Positions 24,241-34,960 are shown, counted from the stretch's first letter. The stretch is 44,966 bases of DNA from Apostichopus californicus (GCA_020650975.1 JAIPMN010000360.1:1-44966); one strand, 5' to 3'. The notes: generated from the letters alone by a model not told the origin. Made by a program: numbers and translations.

Positions 24241-24696
24241 GTAAGACCCATATGATAATTAATGAATTTGATTTATATTGATTTTGTGAAATCAATAACA
24301 TTTGTATAAATTTGATTTCATTTGATACCTTGTTCGCTCCTTTAGTATTCAGAATGCATGTCCATCAATCTCGCTTTCCTCCTTATTCGTTTTTCGATTC
24401 CTCGCTATTTTTACATACTTTTTTCCCCCTCTCCCTTCCTGGGTTTTTGCTTTGTAACACGTGACTTCCAAGATGCAGCAAACTGATGTAGCAGCGTGCG
24501 CATAATTAACCTGTGTCATTATGAAATTAGAGTCGGTTCCGTATTTCGAGTCATGAGCCTTTAACACGTAAAAGGTCTCACTCAACCCAAGTAGAAAATA
24601 TTTGGTGGAGTGTAAATGTATGAGTTATATAATGGATTGAACTGTCAACTTCTTATTCTCGTTGCTCTATTCCACTTTGATTCCTCAACCAATCAG

Positions 24697-24893
24697 GTCT
24701 CAGGATTGACTCAGTTTCGATCAATCAGCTAACTGGAAATCCATTCGTGGAATTGGCCCTGAATCATGCTGTCAACTTGGAAGTAACTATCAACACGGAT
24801 GGTGATTGGGCTGGAGTCATTGGTGAAAGATTGTGGTCTTACACCATCTATTTGAGTCCCACCGACGACCATTCGCTGAATCGTCATGGGATG
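24697..24893 (+). CDS. Module M9, exon 1 of 2
   Basis: The acceptor CTCAACCAATCAG precedes 24697 and the donor GTAAGA follows 24893, 197 bp, phase 1 to phase 0. It encodes LRIDSVSINQLTGNPFVEL, then NTDGDWAGVIGERLWSYTI, with the acidic turn and L-W. It ends DDHSLNRHGM, cut in the turn that other modules have as D-G-x-G-x-R, near the M13 intron site. Confidence 0.88.
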
Positions 24894-25169
24894 GTAAGAG
24901 ACAGGCATTTTCATTTCCGATTTATTTTAGAGGGGGCTGTTCATACTGAAGGATACAAGGCCAGTTTTAGACATTTTAGGAGGCTCTTGCTTAACATGAT
25001 GGAAATGTTGACTTAGCTGTATTATCTATAAAGATTTCATCATGATGTAATTATTTTTGTAAGAACATTTTGCTCTTCCTCTGTTGATAAAATGACTTCC
25101 TGAAAGCTGCTTCTCTGGATTCAGCCATTAAATTACACATATCTCTTTCACCACACCAATCTTGATCAG

Positions 25170-25386
25170 GACTCCGGCAGGTACACCCTGGCTACCGAAG
25201 AAGTGATTGCTGGACAGCCGTTTGTCAGCCAAGTGAACACCATTTTGGACTTAAGCAATGTCTTGTGCCAGAGTGCAGCTTTCCTTTGCTTAATCGTGGA
25301 TAAGGGAGTCGGTCCGTCTGTAACGTACACGTTCGAAGAGAGAGAAGAATCACGGAGACGGGATTGTCGGCCAATCGGATGCCAAG
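25170..25386 (+). CDS. Module M9, exon 2 of 2
   Basis: The acceptor CAATCTTGATCAG precedes 25170 and the donor GTTAGT follows 25386, 217 bp, phase 0 to phase 1. It encodes DSGRYTLATEEVIAGQPF, then NVLCQSAAFLCLIV and RDCRPIGCQG. The segment between Cys2 and Cys3 is unusually charged (FEEREESRRRD). Confidence 0.87.
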
Positions 25387-26505
25387 GTTAGTCCCATCAG
25401 GAAGACAGCGGAGGGAAGGAGAAGGGGGGGGAGGGGTATGGCATGGCTCCACCACATCCATCCTCAGTCATGGGTTGAAAGTGTTCAATTGGGGGTGACT
25501 TTTCCATTCAGTGATGGAAGAATTGGACCACTCCGCTGGGCCCAAGATACCGCTCCATAGAGGTTCACGTCCCTTCAATTCAGTCGTGGGGAATTTAGAG
25601 TTTTGCTCTGTTACCTTTGAAATCCTGCACACATCACTGCAGGAGTATCCAGCAAATTATTCCATCAACCGTGAACTGTCTGCGTGCGGGATAAACATCC
25701 GTTTACATCCATCATCAACTGGGTAGCATTCCCTCCCATCACCCCTTACCCATTTGGACATGTAACCTATATAGATTAGTTAATTATTCAAAGAAATCAC
25801 CTCTCTAATTTCATCAAAGTATCGGTAAAATGTGTCTTTCTGTCATCGGGACACTCATTAATCTTAAAAGTTTATCAGGACTTCCTTGAAAAAGTAAATC
25901 TGTGAAAGGCTGTCAGACCCGACCTTGAGTAGCTGGCGCCATCAGAGAAAATTCTGTCTGATTTCACTTGCCTAGTTGATGTTTGAATATTTTCTTCCCG
26001 CCAAAACATCTGGATTTGATTTGCAGATTTGAATAGTTTTTTAGAATGGAATTATTAAAGTATTTTCAAATGACAGATTAAATAGAACGATTCGATCTTT
26101 GTTGAAAAGGTTTACAACATCTTTAACTTTATTCCACAATCAGACAATTTTCTTGGGTATTATTTGACTTCATCAACTAAGTGAAAAGTTCCAGTGCTTT
26201 TGCAATGGAAATCTGACCAAAAAATCGTCGGTATTTCCCCGAATAAGCTAATGTCAAGAAAAGAAAAGAAAAGAGGTCACTCCTAGCAACCATGCACTAC
26301 ATGATTTTAACCCCCCTTTTTTTTCCTATCCAGGATTAATTTGGGAGAAATCAGCAAATTCAGAAAAAGTATGATTGAATTTTTGGTTGATTTTAGACAT
26401 TTTTGGGAAGCAAATACTGATTTACTATTAGAGATGCTGAATATTCTCTTAAGGTCTTTCTATAAAATTATTCTTCGCCTTTTCTGTCTCAATTGCCTCC
26501 ACTAG
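25387..26505. other. Intron between M9 and M10, nothing recognised
   Basis: 1.1 kb. A G-rich patch near 25408-25436 and an AAAAG repeat near 26256-26273 are the only simple features. Open frames here do not show the module pattern. Confidence 0.6.
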
Positions 26506-26913
26506 GGGTCGACCTGGTATCGCTTGGACCAAACATCATCAGTGGCGAGCCATTCCTAGAGAGGAATCCATCCCAGATGTTACAAGTGACCCTGAGTCTA
26601 AGCTTCAGCCAAACTTCTGCATCTGTCCAAGGTTCTCGCCTTTGGGATGTCACGTTTTTCACCAACTCGAACAGCGCCGGCACCGGGAGCCGTGCCATCT
26701 CCGCGTCATTCATGGACAGAGAGGGCAATGTGCAACAAGGGGATGTGACGACTTTGGAAAACTTTGTACTCGATTTTGATCTGAGCAACACAGGAACCAT
26801 CTGCGCTGACATAAGGTACCTCTGTGCCCAGGTTAGCAAGAGCACCAACGCTGCCCCAGACTTTCGTTTGAACCCATCTCAACTGGTGCAGTGCATTCCT
26901 GTAGATTGTAGAG
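26506..26913 (+). CDS. Module M10, single exon
   Basis: The acceptor TTGCCTCCACTAG precedes 26506 and the donor GTAAGT follows 26913, 408 bp, phase 1 both ends. It contains SFSQTSASVQGSRLWDVTFF, then NSAGTGSRA, TICADIRYLCAQV and VQCIPVDCRG. The last 108 bp plus 65 bp of intron are duplicated just downstream. Confidence 0.92.
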
Positions 26914-27149
26914 GTAAGTCCATATGGATGAAAGAAGCATCAGTTCATTATAAAGAAGATAACTTGTGATAGATTTCACTGACATAAGGTACCTATGTGC
27001 CCAGGTTAGCAAGAGCACCAATGCTGCCCCTATTTTACAGTTGAACCCATCTCAACTGGTGCAGTGCATTCCTGTAGATTGTAGAGGTAAGTCCATATGG
27101 ATGAAAGAAACATCAGTTCATGATAAGAAGATAACTTGTGATAGATGTC
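26806..27149 (+). repeat. Tandem duplication of the M10 exon end, about 172 bp per copy
   Basis: Copy 1 (26806-26978) spans the M10 exon end, donor and intron start. Copy 2 (26979-27149) repeats it with few changes and still reads DIRYLCAQV through CRG into a GTAAGT donor. In copy 2 the segment GCCCCAGACTTTCG has become GCCCCTATTTTACAG, which looks like a new acceptor. Copy 2 lacks the N-terminal two thirds of a module and is best read as a pseudo-exon. Confidence 0.9.
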
Positions 27150-27839
27150 ATTTTCTGTTCAGAGGTACAAATCTAACCTTGGTATTACAAGGGCTGTAGT
27201 GCTCAAATCCAGACACAGACTTGGGTCCATTTTTTTTTTGGTAGACTCAAGGCTAGGTCGAGCTGGTGGACTCGACTGTAGTCCTGCCTAATAAAACATG
27301 ATTTAGAGTCAAATTAAATTTGATTGACATATATTCTCTTGTTTGAGTTATCAAGTAATGGCAAGATTAAGAAAACAGATCATTTCATTTTAGTTGGAAT
27401 TTACAACTGGTTACCTGGTTAGAAATTTGACAAGTGAAGATTGCAGTTGATTCAACACAGCCAAAATAAACCTATCCTCTAAATAAGGATGGAACTTGAT
27501 AAAACTACCCATGGATGATGGAATGAAGGCAGGGAAGTGAATTTTCTGAGATATCTGCAATTTTTGGGTTTTGTTTTGTTAATAAATAGCTGTACAAAGA
27601 CAAAGTGATAAAGCAGACTATTTTGAAAAGTGTAAAACCTGATTTGCAAACTTTGACATATATCATCATGTATGTCTACTTAAATAAGAAACCCTGAACC
27701 ATGGAAAAGAAAAACAGTTCATTTCATGTTAAGTTACTTATTCTCCAAACTGTTGACCGTTTGTGACAAGGACAAATCGTCATAATAAAATTGCAATTTA
27801 AACCCGTATTTTGGACATTGCTTCTCTTTTGAAATTCAG

Positions 27840-27962
27840 GAACTATTATTGAAGCCCTTTCGGTCAGAATTATATCACCTGGATCGCTATTGGAGGTCCT
27901 TGAAAATCCAGTGCGTGGTGACGTCACGTACCAAGCCAGAGCTGGTTATGCAAGCTTGTCTG
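27840..27962 (+). CDS. Module M11, exon 1 of 2, carrying an RGD motif
   Basis: The acceptor TTTTGAAATTCAG precedes 27840 and the donor GTAAGT follows 27962, 123 bp, phase 1 to phase 1. It encodes TIIEALSVRIISPGS and ENPVRGDVTYQARAGYASLS. It is the only R-G-D I see in the modules. It lies where other modules have E-N-x-x-x-F-D-L-T, probably at a strand edge. Confidence 0.83.
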
Positions 27963-28112
27963 GTAAGTATTTCACTCTAGAAGACCGTAGTATGAGAATT
28001 TCAACTATAATCAATCTGCTCCCAGAGTTCATTTCCTGGGTGCCTTTTAGGATTACTATACTCCTCGTCTTCCAATTGTCCCCCTCCTCCTCCTTATCCT
28101 CCTCGTCCTTAT

Positions 28113-28330
28113 CCGGTGCTGTGGCCGAGTGGATAAGGGCAGTGGCATTTCAAGCAATGAGGCTTAGCAATCGGGAGGTTCCGGGTTTCGATAACCGGGC
28201 CGGGTCATAGTAAGGGTGGGTTTTTCATCCGAGAGCAGTCAACGGTTTTTCCCATCTGAAATGACTTTCTAAATTGAAAAGATTCCAAATTTGAGTTAAA
28301 ATTTTGAATTGGAAGCCACCCGTGGTGATA
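28113..28330 (+). mobile_element. tRNA-derived SINE-like copy
   Basis: It starts with GCTGTGGCCGAGTGGATAAG, an A box of Leu/Ser tRNA type, followed by CTTAGCAATCGGGAGGTTCC and a B-box-like GGGTTTCGATAACC. The tRNA-unrelated body (GTGGGTTTTTCATCC...GGAAGCCACCC) matches the copy at 18231. It lies in the intron within M11. Confidence 0.78.
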
Positions 28331-28416
28331 ATGTTGTCATTGCCAATGGATATATCCATCATGATCAATCTCTGATGCGGGACACTTTTCTGATCGTATA
28401 ACATTTTTTTTTCTAG

Positions 28417-28698
28417 ACGTCAGCGGTCAAGACATTTGGGGTTACACTCTCTTTACAAATTCATTCATGGATGGATCTGGTCAACGAGAGGTTCAGACCA
28501 CAATTCACCGTCCTGGATCGATCAATGCCGGCGGTGTTCCCGTTAATCTGCCTCTGCCCTTTGAACTCGATCTCTTCAATTATGTATGCAACAGTGGTCC
28601 AGATTATCTGTGCTTAGAAGTTGGACCTGGTCAACATTTCAACCTAGCTTGGGATGTAACGTACCCCGATCCCGTGTGCAGTGAAATCCCTTGTTTTG
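28417..28698 (+). CDS. Module M11, exon 2 of 2
   Basis: The acceptor TTTTTTTTCTAG precedes 28417 and the donor GTCAGT follows 28698, 282 bp, phase 1 to phase 1. It begins DVSGQDIWGYTLFTNSFMDG, then YVCNSGPDYLCLEV and VCSEIPCFG. All four Cys are present. The intron cuts the module just before the I/L-W strand, as in M2. Confidence 0.88.
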
Positions 28699-29151
28699 GT
28701 CAGTATAAAACAGTTTTCTCCACGTCGATGACACATTTGTGCTAGCCTCCCCACGCCCCCCTCCTCCACCTACCCACAGGCTTAATTAAGATGCAGATTA
28801 AGGTATGAGTCTTGAGTCATATGGAGAGAGTGAAATAATGGTCAAACAATCATGGTCTAAAATGATAAAACTGTGTGCTATGGTGACTGAGGCCTTTAAT
28901 GATGATTGATAGCTGGTCTCCCCTGCCACCACTTCACTAAGATTTACAGAGCTCGAGGCTTCAAGTCAGGACTGTAGTGTTTGTAGATAACATGTACTAT
29001 ACCTTGATCACATAGTCCTCAGTCTTGAGCAATATTTAACGAAAAAAGAAAAGGATTTTTTAATCAATCATGATTTTCAGTTGTAGCGAGTAGAATTTGA
29101 TTACCCTTTTTCTTGAAATGAGATATTTATGGACAAAAGGACTTGTGATAA

Positions 29152-29174
29152 ACAACAACAACAACAACAACAAA
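29152..29174. repeat. (AAC)n microsatellite
   Basis: About eight AAC triplets in the intron just upstream of M12. Confidence 0.85.
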
Positions 29175-29268
29175 CACGTACAATTATTCATTTTCACGTT
29201 TTCTGCAATTCGCTCAACATTTTTAAGATATTTAATTGATCGTAAATCTCGTTCTTTCTTCCGTCCAG

Positions 29269-29748
29269 GTGCCAGATTTGATGTGCTCCAGGTAGATTTG
29301 GGTACGTCCGTGCTGGTAGAGTATGATCCCAGTCACATCTTCACCTTTGACCTGAGTGCAAACACCGCTGTCGGCACTACTACGATAGAGAATAGAAACA
29401 ATGCTTTAAGCCAGGCCATAAGTGACGTTTGGCAAGTGTCTCTGTTAGGAGATGTTAGAATGTGTCTCCAACAGCCCGGATCAGAGTTTTACCTGGAAGC
29501 CATGGCAACGTTGACCGCGGAACAAACAATGTCACCATTCGTTGGAGGGGAGACCTTTGAAATACTGGACATCAGAGCAGACCTCAATCTGTCTTCATTT
29601 TCTTGTCCAGAGGAGGAATACCATCTCTGTGTTACCCTGGGGAAGAATCCCAACTCTGTCCCAGCTTTCACTCTCGAAAATGTTGCCTCTGATCCTACCC
29701 AATGTCAAGCCTCAGTGCTTACAGTTTGCCAATTGGTGACATGTGTGG
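29269..29748 (+). CDS. Module M12, single exon, longest and with two extra Cys
   Basis: The acceptor TTTCTTCCGTCCAG precedes 29269 and the donor GTATGT follows 29748, 480 bp, phase 1 both ends. At 160 residues it is the longest module. It has ISDVWQVSLLGDVRM and then an additional Cys (RMCLQQ). The standard pair is SCPEEEYHLCVTL. A second extra Cys lies in PTQCQAS, before VCQLVTCVG. The two additional Cys could form a third disulfide. Confidence 0.9.
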
Positions 29749-29929
29749 GTATGTCTATTTTGTTTGTTTAATTTTAGTGGGCAAGTTTGAATCAGACTAG
29801 TGTACTAGTCCAGACTATTAACACAGTGAAGGTCGATTGTACAAGTTATTTCGGACTTTGGTATAATAATTATTATAATTTTTATTACTTTAATAATTAT
29901 TGTTTGGATATTTATTTATTTTTGTAATT

Positions 29930-30079
29930 TTTAGGATGCAATATATTTAGGCTGTATTATTTTTAAGCTGTATTAATTTTAAGTTGTAATATTTTATGCG
30001 ATTTTGTGAAGCGCTTTGAGATCATTCTTTGATGTAAAACGCTATATAAGAATAAATTATTATTATTATTATTATTATG
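29930..30079 (+). mobile_element. LINE-like 3' tail ending in (ATT)n
   Basis: TGTGAAGCGCTTTGAGA, then ACGCTATATAAGAATAA, then seven ATT triplets. The same box order is seen at 23385 and, in part, at 11640. No coding remnant is present. Confidence 0.62.
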
Positions 30080-30513
30080 TTTTTTTTGGTAGATAACCGC
30101 TAGACTGAACAATGAGGAATTATCATTATTAATCAATCAATTATCCACTGCATTGATCTCTTATATCCAAAAGGCAAAAAACCTGCTCTTTTTTTTGCAA
30201 AGGATATGTGAAGATTTGAAAAAAAAAACACTTATTTTTTAAAATGGCAACATTTAAGTTTTAACAGTACAACTCTCTGATACATATTATTCATGCTCAA
30301 AAAAAGGGGGGGTATGTATATTTTGGAGTAGTAGAATAAAATGTAACAGGGCCCAAAACTTGGTGTCAAGGACTTTTGGCTTTAACAAAAACTACAATAT
30401 TCCTTTCCATTTCAACACTAATTCAAGCTATCCATTATTTGTTTGAATATATATATATCTCATGTTGTGTTCCAAAGTTTCAGTGTGAATCCAGATACAC
30501 TTTCAATTCACAG

Positions 30514-30692
30514 GGGTTGTCGTGGAGACAACTGACGTTGTCATAGATGGTTCTCAGTTTGTACGAGAGAGAGAATTTGGAGAGAATGTAGCCTTTGACC
30601 TTGTTGTGACCTCAAGTCCAGATGGTTCTGCCGCACAGGGAGATCTGTTATGGAGTATTACCACATACGTCAGTCTCGCAAATGATGGTTCG
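30514..30692 (+). CDS. Module M13, exon 1 of 2
   Basis: The acceptor TTTCAATTCACAG precedes 30514 and the donor GTGAGT follows 30692, 179 bp, phase 1 to phase 0. It encodes VVVETTDVVIDGSQFVRERE, then SSPDGSAAQGDLLWSITTYV. It ends ANDGS, cut in the D-G turn. The following intron contains a G-rich run near 30788-30812. Confidence 0.88.
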
Positions 30693-31071
30693 GTGAGTCT
30701 GCATTTCATATCTCTGTTGTCATTGTTTATCCCACTAGTGAACTTGATTTGCACAAGTCTAGTCTATTTGTTATCAGCAGTTTTATTTGGGGGGGGAGGG
30801 GGGAGGGGGAGGGGTAGGGAAGAGTGAAGAATATTCTCAAGGAAATTTTTTTTTTCTCTGTCTTTTTAATGGAAAATACATAGTAAGGTAATAATGTATA
30901 CGTATACAGGTGAGAAAGTAAAGAACAATGAAAATTTTGTGTCGATCACCCCAGTGCCTCTTTTGTGTCTCCTTTCCCCCTCCCCTACCCCCCACCCCTA
31001 TTTGGATTTGATATTTTATTTTATATATATATCAAATGTGAATTTTCACGCTTTTTCATTTGGTGTTGCAG

Positions 31072-31315
31072 GGCGAACGATACGGAGCAACCACTGCAAC
31101 GCTGTCTGCCGAACAAGTGGGTTTGGATATCGCTCCGGGTGCTACGGTCACTTTTGGAAACATTGTGGCAACGATGAACCTACAGGCATTTAGTGCATGT
31201 CCGGTGGCACCCGCGGTGCTGTATTTCTGTGCAGTACTGGAGAAGGACTCGAACCCCAGCAGACCCTTCAGGCTCGGAGGACAGCTACTTGGATGTGTGC
31301 AAATCGATTGCCGAG
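31072..31315 (+). CDS. Module M13, exon 2 of 2
   Basis: The acceptor TTTGGTGTTGCAG precedes 31072 and the donor GTAAAT follows 31315, 244 bp, phase 0 to phase 1. It begins GERYGATTATLSAEQ and continues with IAPGATVTFGNIVATMNL. It ends with CPVAPAVLYFCAVL and GCVQIDCRG. The spacing of Cys1 to Cys2 is the longest seen, at nine residues. Confidence 0.89.
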
Positions 31316-31496
31316 GTAAATATTAGATGTTCCAGTCCAAATTTGTGTCCAAATTCATATATTTATGATTAACCCAAGGATACAACCAACTTGGTCAAAC
31401 AGGGATAAATGTATTATACTTGTAAATGAAAACTGAATAATTGGTAATGGGAATTTCAAAGTAATTGTTACATTTGATTTTGCTATTTATGGTGAT

Positions 31497-31581
31497 CCTT
31501 CCTCTTCTTCTTCTTCTCCTTCTCCTCCTCCTCCTCCTCCTCCTCCTCCTCCTCCTCCTCCTCCTCCTCCTCCTCCTCCTC
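31497..31581. repeat. (TTC/TCC)n microsatellite forming the pyrimidine tract of the M14 acceptor
   Basis: About 85 bp of CTT and CTC/CCT triplets run directly into CAG at 31581-31583. The splice acceptor of M14 is therefore the end of the microsatellite. Confidence 0.95.
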
Positions 31582-31583
31582 AG

Positions 31584-32021
31584 GTGTGGTCATTATCAGC
31601 AGAATTGGAACGAGTGATCCTAACTCAATCCTTAAGGAAGGGACGGGTGAATCGGACATTCGGATCGACGTTGAATATTTTGCCGATATCAACGGCGCGA
31701 GTGTGGAAGGCACAGACCTCTGGGAGATCGAAGTGTATGCCAATGGAGACCCAGAGGGACGAGGAGTACACTTTGGAGAGACTTTAGGACAGTTGCCTAT
31801 TAACGGAGGAAATTTTCCACTGAGGGCCGGTCAGCGAACAGTGTTCGCTCCCGTCTCTGCGACGCTGTCCTTGACAAACGCTTTCGCTGAGTACAGAACA
31901 TGTGCAGAAATCCAGCATGTGTGTGGTTTGCTACGGAGAAGGCCTACTAGCCCGGTTTCATTCACCCTGGAAGCCCAACCAGCATTCGCAAACACTGCTT
32001 GTGCAAGATTTGAGTGCAGTG
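31584..32021 (+). CDS. Module M14, single exon
   Basis: CTCCTCCTCAG precedes 31584 and the donor GTAAGA follows 32021, 438 bp, phase 1 both ends. It contains YFADINGASVEGTDLWEIEV, then DPEGRG, LRAGQRTVF, RTCAEIQHVCGLL and ACARFECSG. The D-x-N-G and D-L-W motif is textbook for this window. Confidence 0.93.
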
Positions 32022-32269
32022 GTAAGACAAGAAATAATTTCTCCCTCAGCAAAAGTTCAGAAAACCATTTTTTTTTTGGGTTGGGGGGTATATACTTCTT
32101 CTCCATGTCAGCAGCAAAGACTATGATGTCTAAATCATTGTTTAAAGGGACTTAAAAATTTGCCTGTCCATCAGTTTGTGAGATTTGATGTATTGAACAC
32201 ATTTTGTCAAAGTAGCAATGACTTTAAGAAAGCATTCTTTTGCATCTTTTAATCAACTTATTTAAAAAT

Positions 32270-32420
32270 GTAAATTTATGTAACATTTGTAAAATAATTT
32301 TTTTTTTAAAATACAATATAAAAATAAAATACAAATTTTATATATATAAAATGCAAATTTTATAATACAAAATGGAAAAAAAAAATTGGGGTAAAATACA
32401 ATTTATGTAAAACATAATCA
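32270..32420. repeat. A/T-rich low-complexity stretch
   Basis: Repeated AAAATACAA(A/T)TT-like units in the intron between M14 and M15. Confidence 0.7.
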
Positions 32421-32628
32421 TCAAAATTGTTCACAAATGGATCAAATTTTCTTTAACACCCCAAAATTGTTAACCAGTCAATTGATTTTGACAAATTTAT
32501 CAACCAATTTATCATTTTGTAATCGGTTTTAATCTATATAAATTCTAACTGATCATGAAAATAATTAGCGCAGCCATTAATTATTAAACAAAGCCGAATA
32601 ATATCTAAGACTTCTTTCAACTTTTCAG

Positions 32629-32880
32629 GCGTAATTATCAGTGACACTCAACTGATGCCTTTAACGACTCTGGACGTTGTAGAGGGCAGCAGATCATTTA
32701 CCGTAGATTTCGACCTTCGCATGTCAGTGCACTCGTCATCTTCCACGTTACTTACTGTGGGCCAAAACCATTGGAGGGTCGTGGTGTTTGGGAATTCCAA
32801 TAGCAACGGGTTAGGACAAAGAACTGCTGAGGTGGAATTTGTAGTCTCTAGCCCACTTGACTCCCGAGGGGCAACACCAA
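32629..32880 (+). CDS. Module M15, exon 1 of 2
   Basis: The acceptor TTCAACTTTTCAG precedes 32629 and the donor GTAAGC follows 32880, 252 bp, phase 1 to phase 1. It encodes VIISDTQLMPLTTLDVVEG, then GQNHWRVVVFGNSNSNGLG in place of D-L-W...D-G. Its Ser-rich loop (SVHSSSSTLL) lacks the acidic turn. Confidence 0.88.
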
Positions 32881-33604
32881 GTAAGCATTGTAGAGGTTTT
32901 ATTGTTTTATTGGAGCAAAATCGGGCATCACTATCGTGTTCTTGAAATAGTAATGTCATGTCGTATTGTTACAACATTGTTTCTTCCATTTAATGGTTTG
33001 CAAGAAAAAGGGGGGGTGGGGGAGGGGGGAAGAAACAAAAGCACAGAACTTGGATATCTTTTTTGTATGTGTTTGATAAAAAGTAGGTTTTGAAGAGAAG
33101 TTTTGTGTGGAATCAACTTCTTTCTCTGATATCTGGAGTATCGGTCTTCAGTAATTGATATTATTATTTTTTAGTCTGTGTTTAGAGGATTGTTTTCAAT
33201 ATTTTTTGAAGTCACTTGTTCGTGAATACTCAGCTAATAGTCATGGACATGCACTGTTACAGGGGAAGGAATCATGTGTAAGGTCGCGACCGACTGGAGT
33301 CAAGAATCCAAACATTCATTTAAGGTATATTTAATTGGATAATACTGCAAGTGGAAGCAGAGCAGAAGCTTTATATATTGAGCTTATGTGAATTTGTTTT
33401 TAGAGTTCAATTGTTTCAGGAAGATTCTAAAATGAGTATGGACGGATGGGGAATTATTCAAGAAAATCTACTGGACTTGTATTCATTACAAAAACAAGAT
33501 ATTGCTATAGATGATAATGCAATCAGAAACTACTTACTCTTGTCCTCTTGTACATTTTTTTCTCGCTTCACCACGTCACAAAAGTTTTCCCTTGATTCCA
33601 ACAG

Positions 33605-33787
33605 ATAGTGTTACTTCCCTCAACGACCTGCAAGCCACCCTGGACTTCCGGGGAGAATTTTGCAATACGTTACAATTTATTTGTGCCCAGGTTTCTGTGC
33701 CAGCAAATTCAATTCCTCTTTTTAGATTGGATGGGTTTAGCAATGAGCCTGAACGCCTGATTGGTTGTCAGCCAACCAGCTGCATCG
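33605..33787 (+). CDS. Module M15, exon 2 of 2
   Basis: The acceptor TTGATTCCAACAG precedes 33605 and the donor GTAAGA follows 33787, 183 bp, phase 1 to phase 1. It encodes NSVTSLNDLQATLDF, then FCNTLQFICAQV and GCQPTSCIG. The phase-1 cut before the x-L-x strand is shared with M3, M5 and M18. Confidence 0.87.
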
Positions 33788-34215
33788 GTAAGAGAAAAAC
33801 TATTTGTATCTAGTCTCAGGGCTCCCACTATATAACAAACAATATTACCAAAATTTGTATAGTGCATAAATATGTACCATGCATTGTATTATTGTACAGT
33901 GCAATCAACATGGTTCAAAACTTGTCAACATTGTTTTCAGAGGTTGCAAAATATATCACCATGTTGCATTTAGGCACCCTCCGTTTTACCAACATTTGTC
34001 AAGAGGAAGGGGACCCCAGCTCCGCTTGGACCTCCCAATGACGGCATGACATCCTAAGACCTTCAGCAAAACTAATGACTGCACTTCTGCTCATTATCTA
34101 CGCTCATGCATATATGTGTAAAATGACGCATTTTGTTGAAATTCCTTACACTATACGGCCGTAGTAGCTGTACTGTCCTTAATGATTTTGACATGATATT
34201 TTTTTTCTTTGGCAG

Positions 34216-34373
34216 GTGTCAGGGTTGTAGGTGGAACGATCACTGTACCCACTTCAACAAGCCTCATCGAGGGTCTGCAGAATCACATGTTAGAGAGAGT
34301 AGATGTGATCTTCAACACTGACAGCTCAGGAGCAGGAGCAGCAGCATCGGGAGAAGATCTCTGGACTATTCAA
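34216..34373 (+). CDS. Module M16, exon 1 of 2
   Basis: The acceptor TTTTTTCTTTGGCAG precedes 34216 and the donor GTAAGG follows 34373, 158 bp, phase 1 to phase 0. It encodes VRVVGGTITVPTSTSLIEG, then TDSSGAGAAASGEDLWTIQ. It is cut just after L-W, earlier than in any other phase-0 split. Its 3' end with the donor is repeated four more times downstream. Confidence 0.88.
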
Positions 34374-34960
34374 GTAAGGACTCCCTCCCTCCACCCCCAC
34401 CCACCCACCCCACTAATTCCCCTTCCCTTCTCTCACCTTCTCATCTTCAACACTCACAGCTGAGGAGCAGCAGCATCAGGAGAAGATCTCTGGACTATTC
34501 AAGTAAGGACTCCCTCCCTCCACCCCCAGCCCATTCACCCACCCACCCACCCCACTTTCCCTTCCCTCCTCTCACCTTCTCATCTTCAACACTCACAGCT
34601 CAGGAGCAGAAGCAGCAGCATCAGGAGAAGATCTCTGGACTATTCAAGTAAGGACTCCCTCCCCCACCTTCACCCACCCACCCCACTTTCCCTTCCCTCC
34701 TCTCACCTTCTCATCTTCATCACTCACAGCTCAGGAGCAGGAGCAGCAGTATCAGGAGAAGATCTCTGGACTATTCAAGTAAGGACTCCCTCCCTCCACC
34801 CCCAGCCCATTCACCCACCCACCCACCCCACTTTCCCTTCCCTCCTCTCACCTTCTCATCTTCAACACTCACAACTCAGGAGCAGGAGCAGCAGCATCAG
34901 GAGAAGATCTCTGGACTATTCAAGCAAGTTCTCCCTCCCTCCACCCCCAGCCCAGCTCAA
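34308..34960 (+). repeat. Five-copy array of an exon end plus splice donor (131-145 bp units)
   Basis: Units start at 34308 (within M16 exon 1), 34443, 34582, 34713 and 34858. Each repeats the Ser/Gly/Ala-coding exon end through GGACTATTCAA and a donor. The first four donors are GTAAGG (34374, 34503, 34648, 34779). The fifth is GCAAGT (34924). The spacer is C/T-rich and ends CTCACCTTCTCATC. In copies 1-3 the exonic GACAG has become CACAG, which resembles an acceptor. Confidence 0.95.

Noticed and set aside
26979..27092. Additional module exon after M10
   Set aside because: It is a partial copy of the M10 exon end. It lacks the first two thirds of a module and would not keep the frame if simply added.
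31483..31743. Minus-strand frame with a poly-glutamate run
   Set aside because: It is the complement of the TCC microsatellite and of M14. No independent support.
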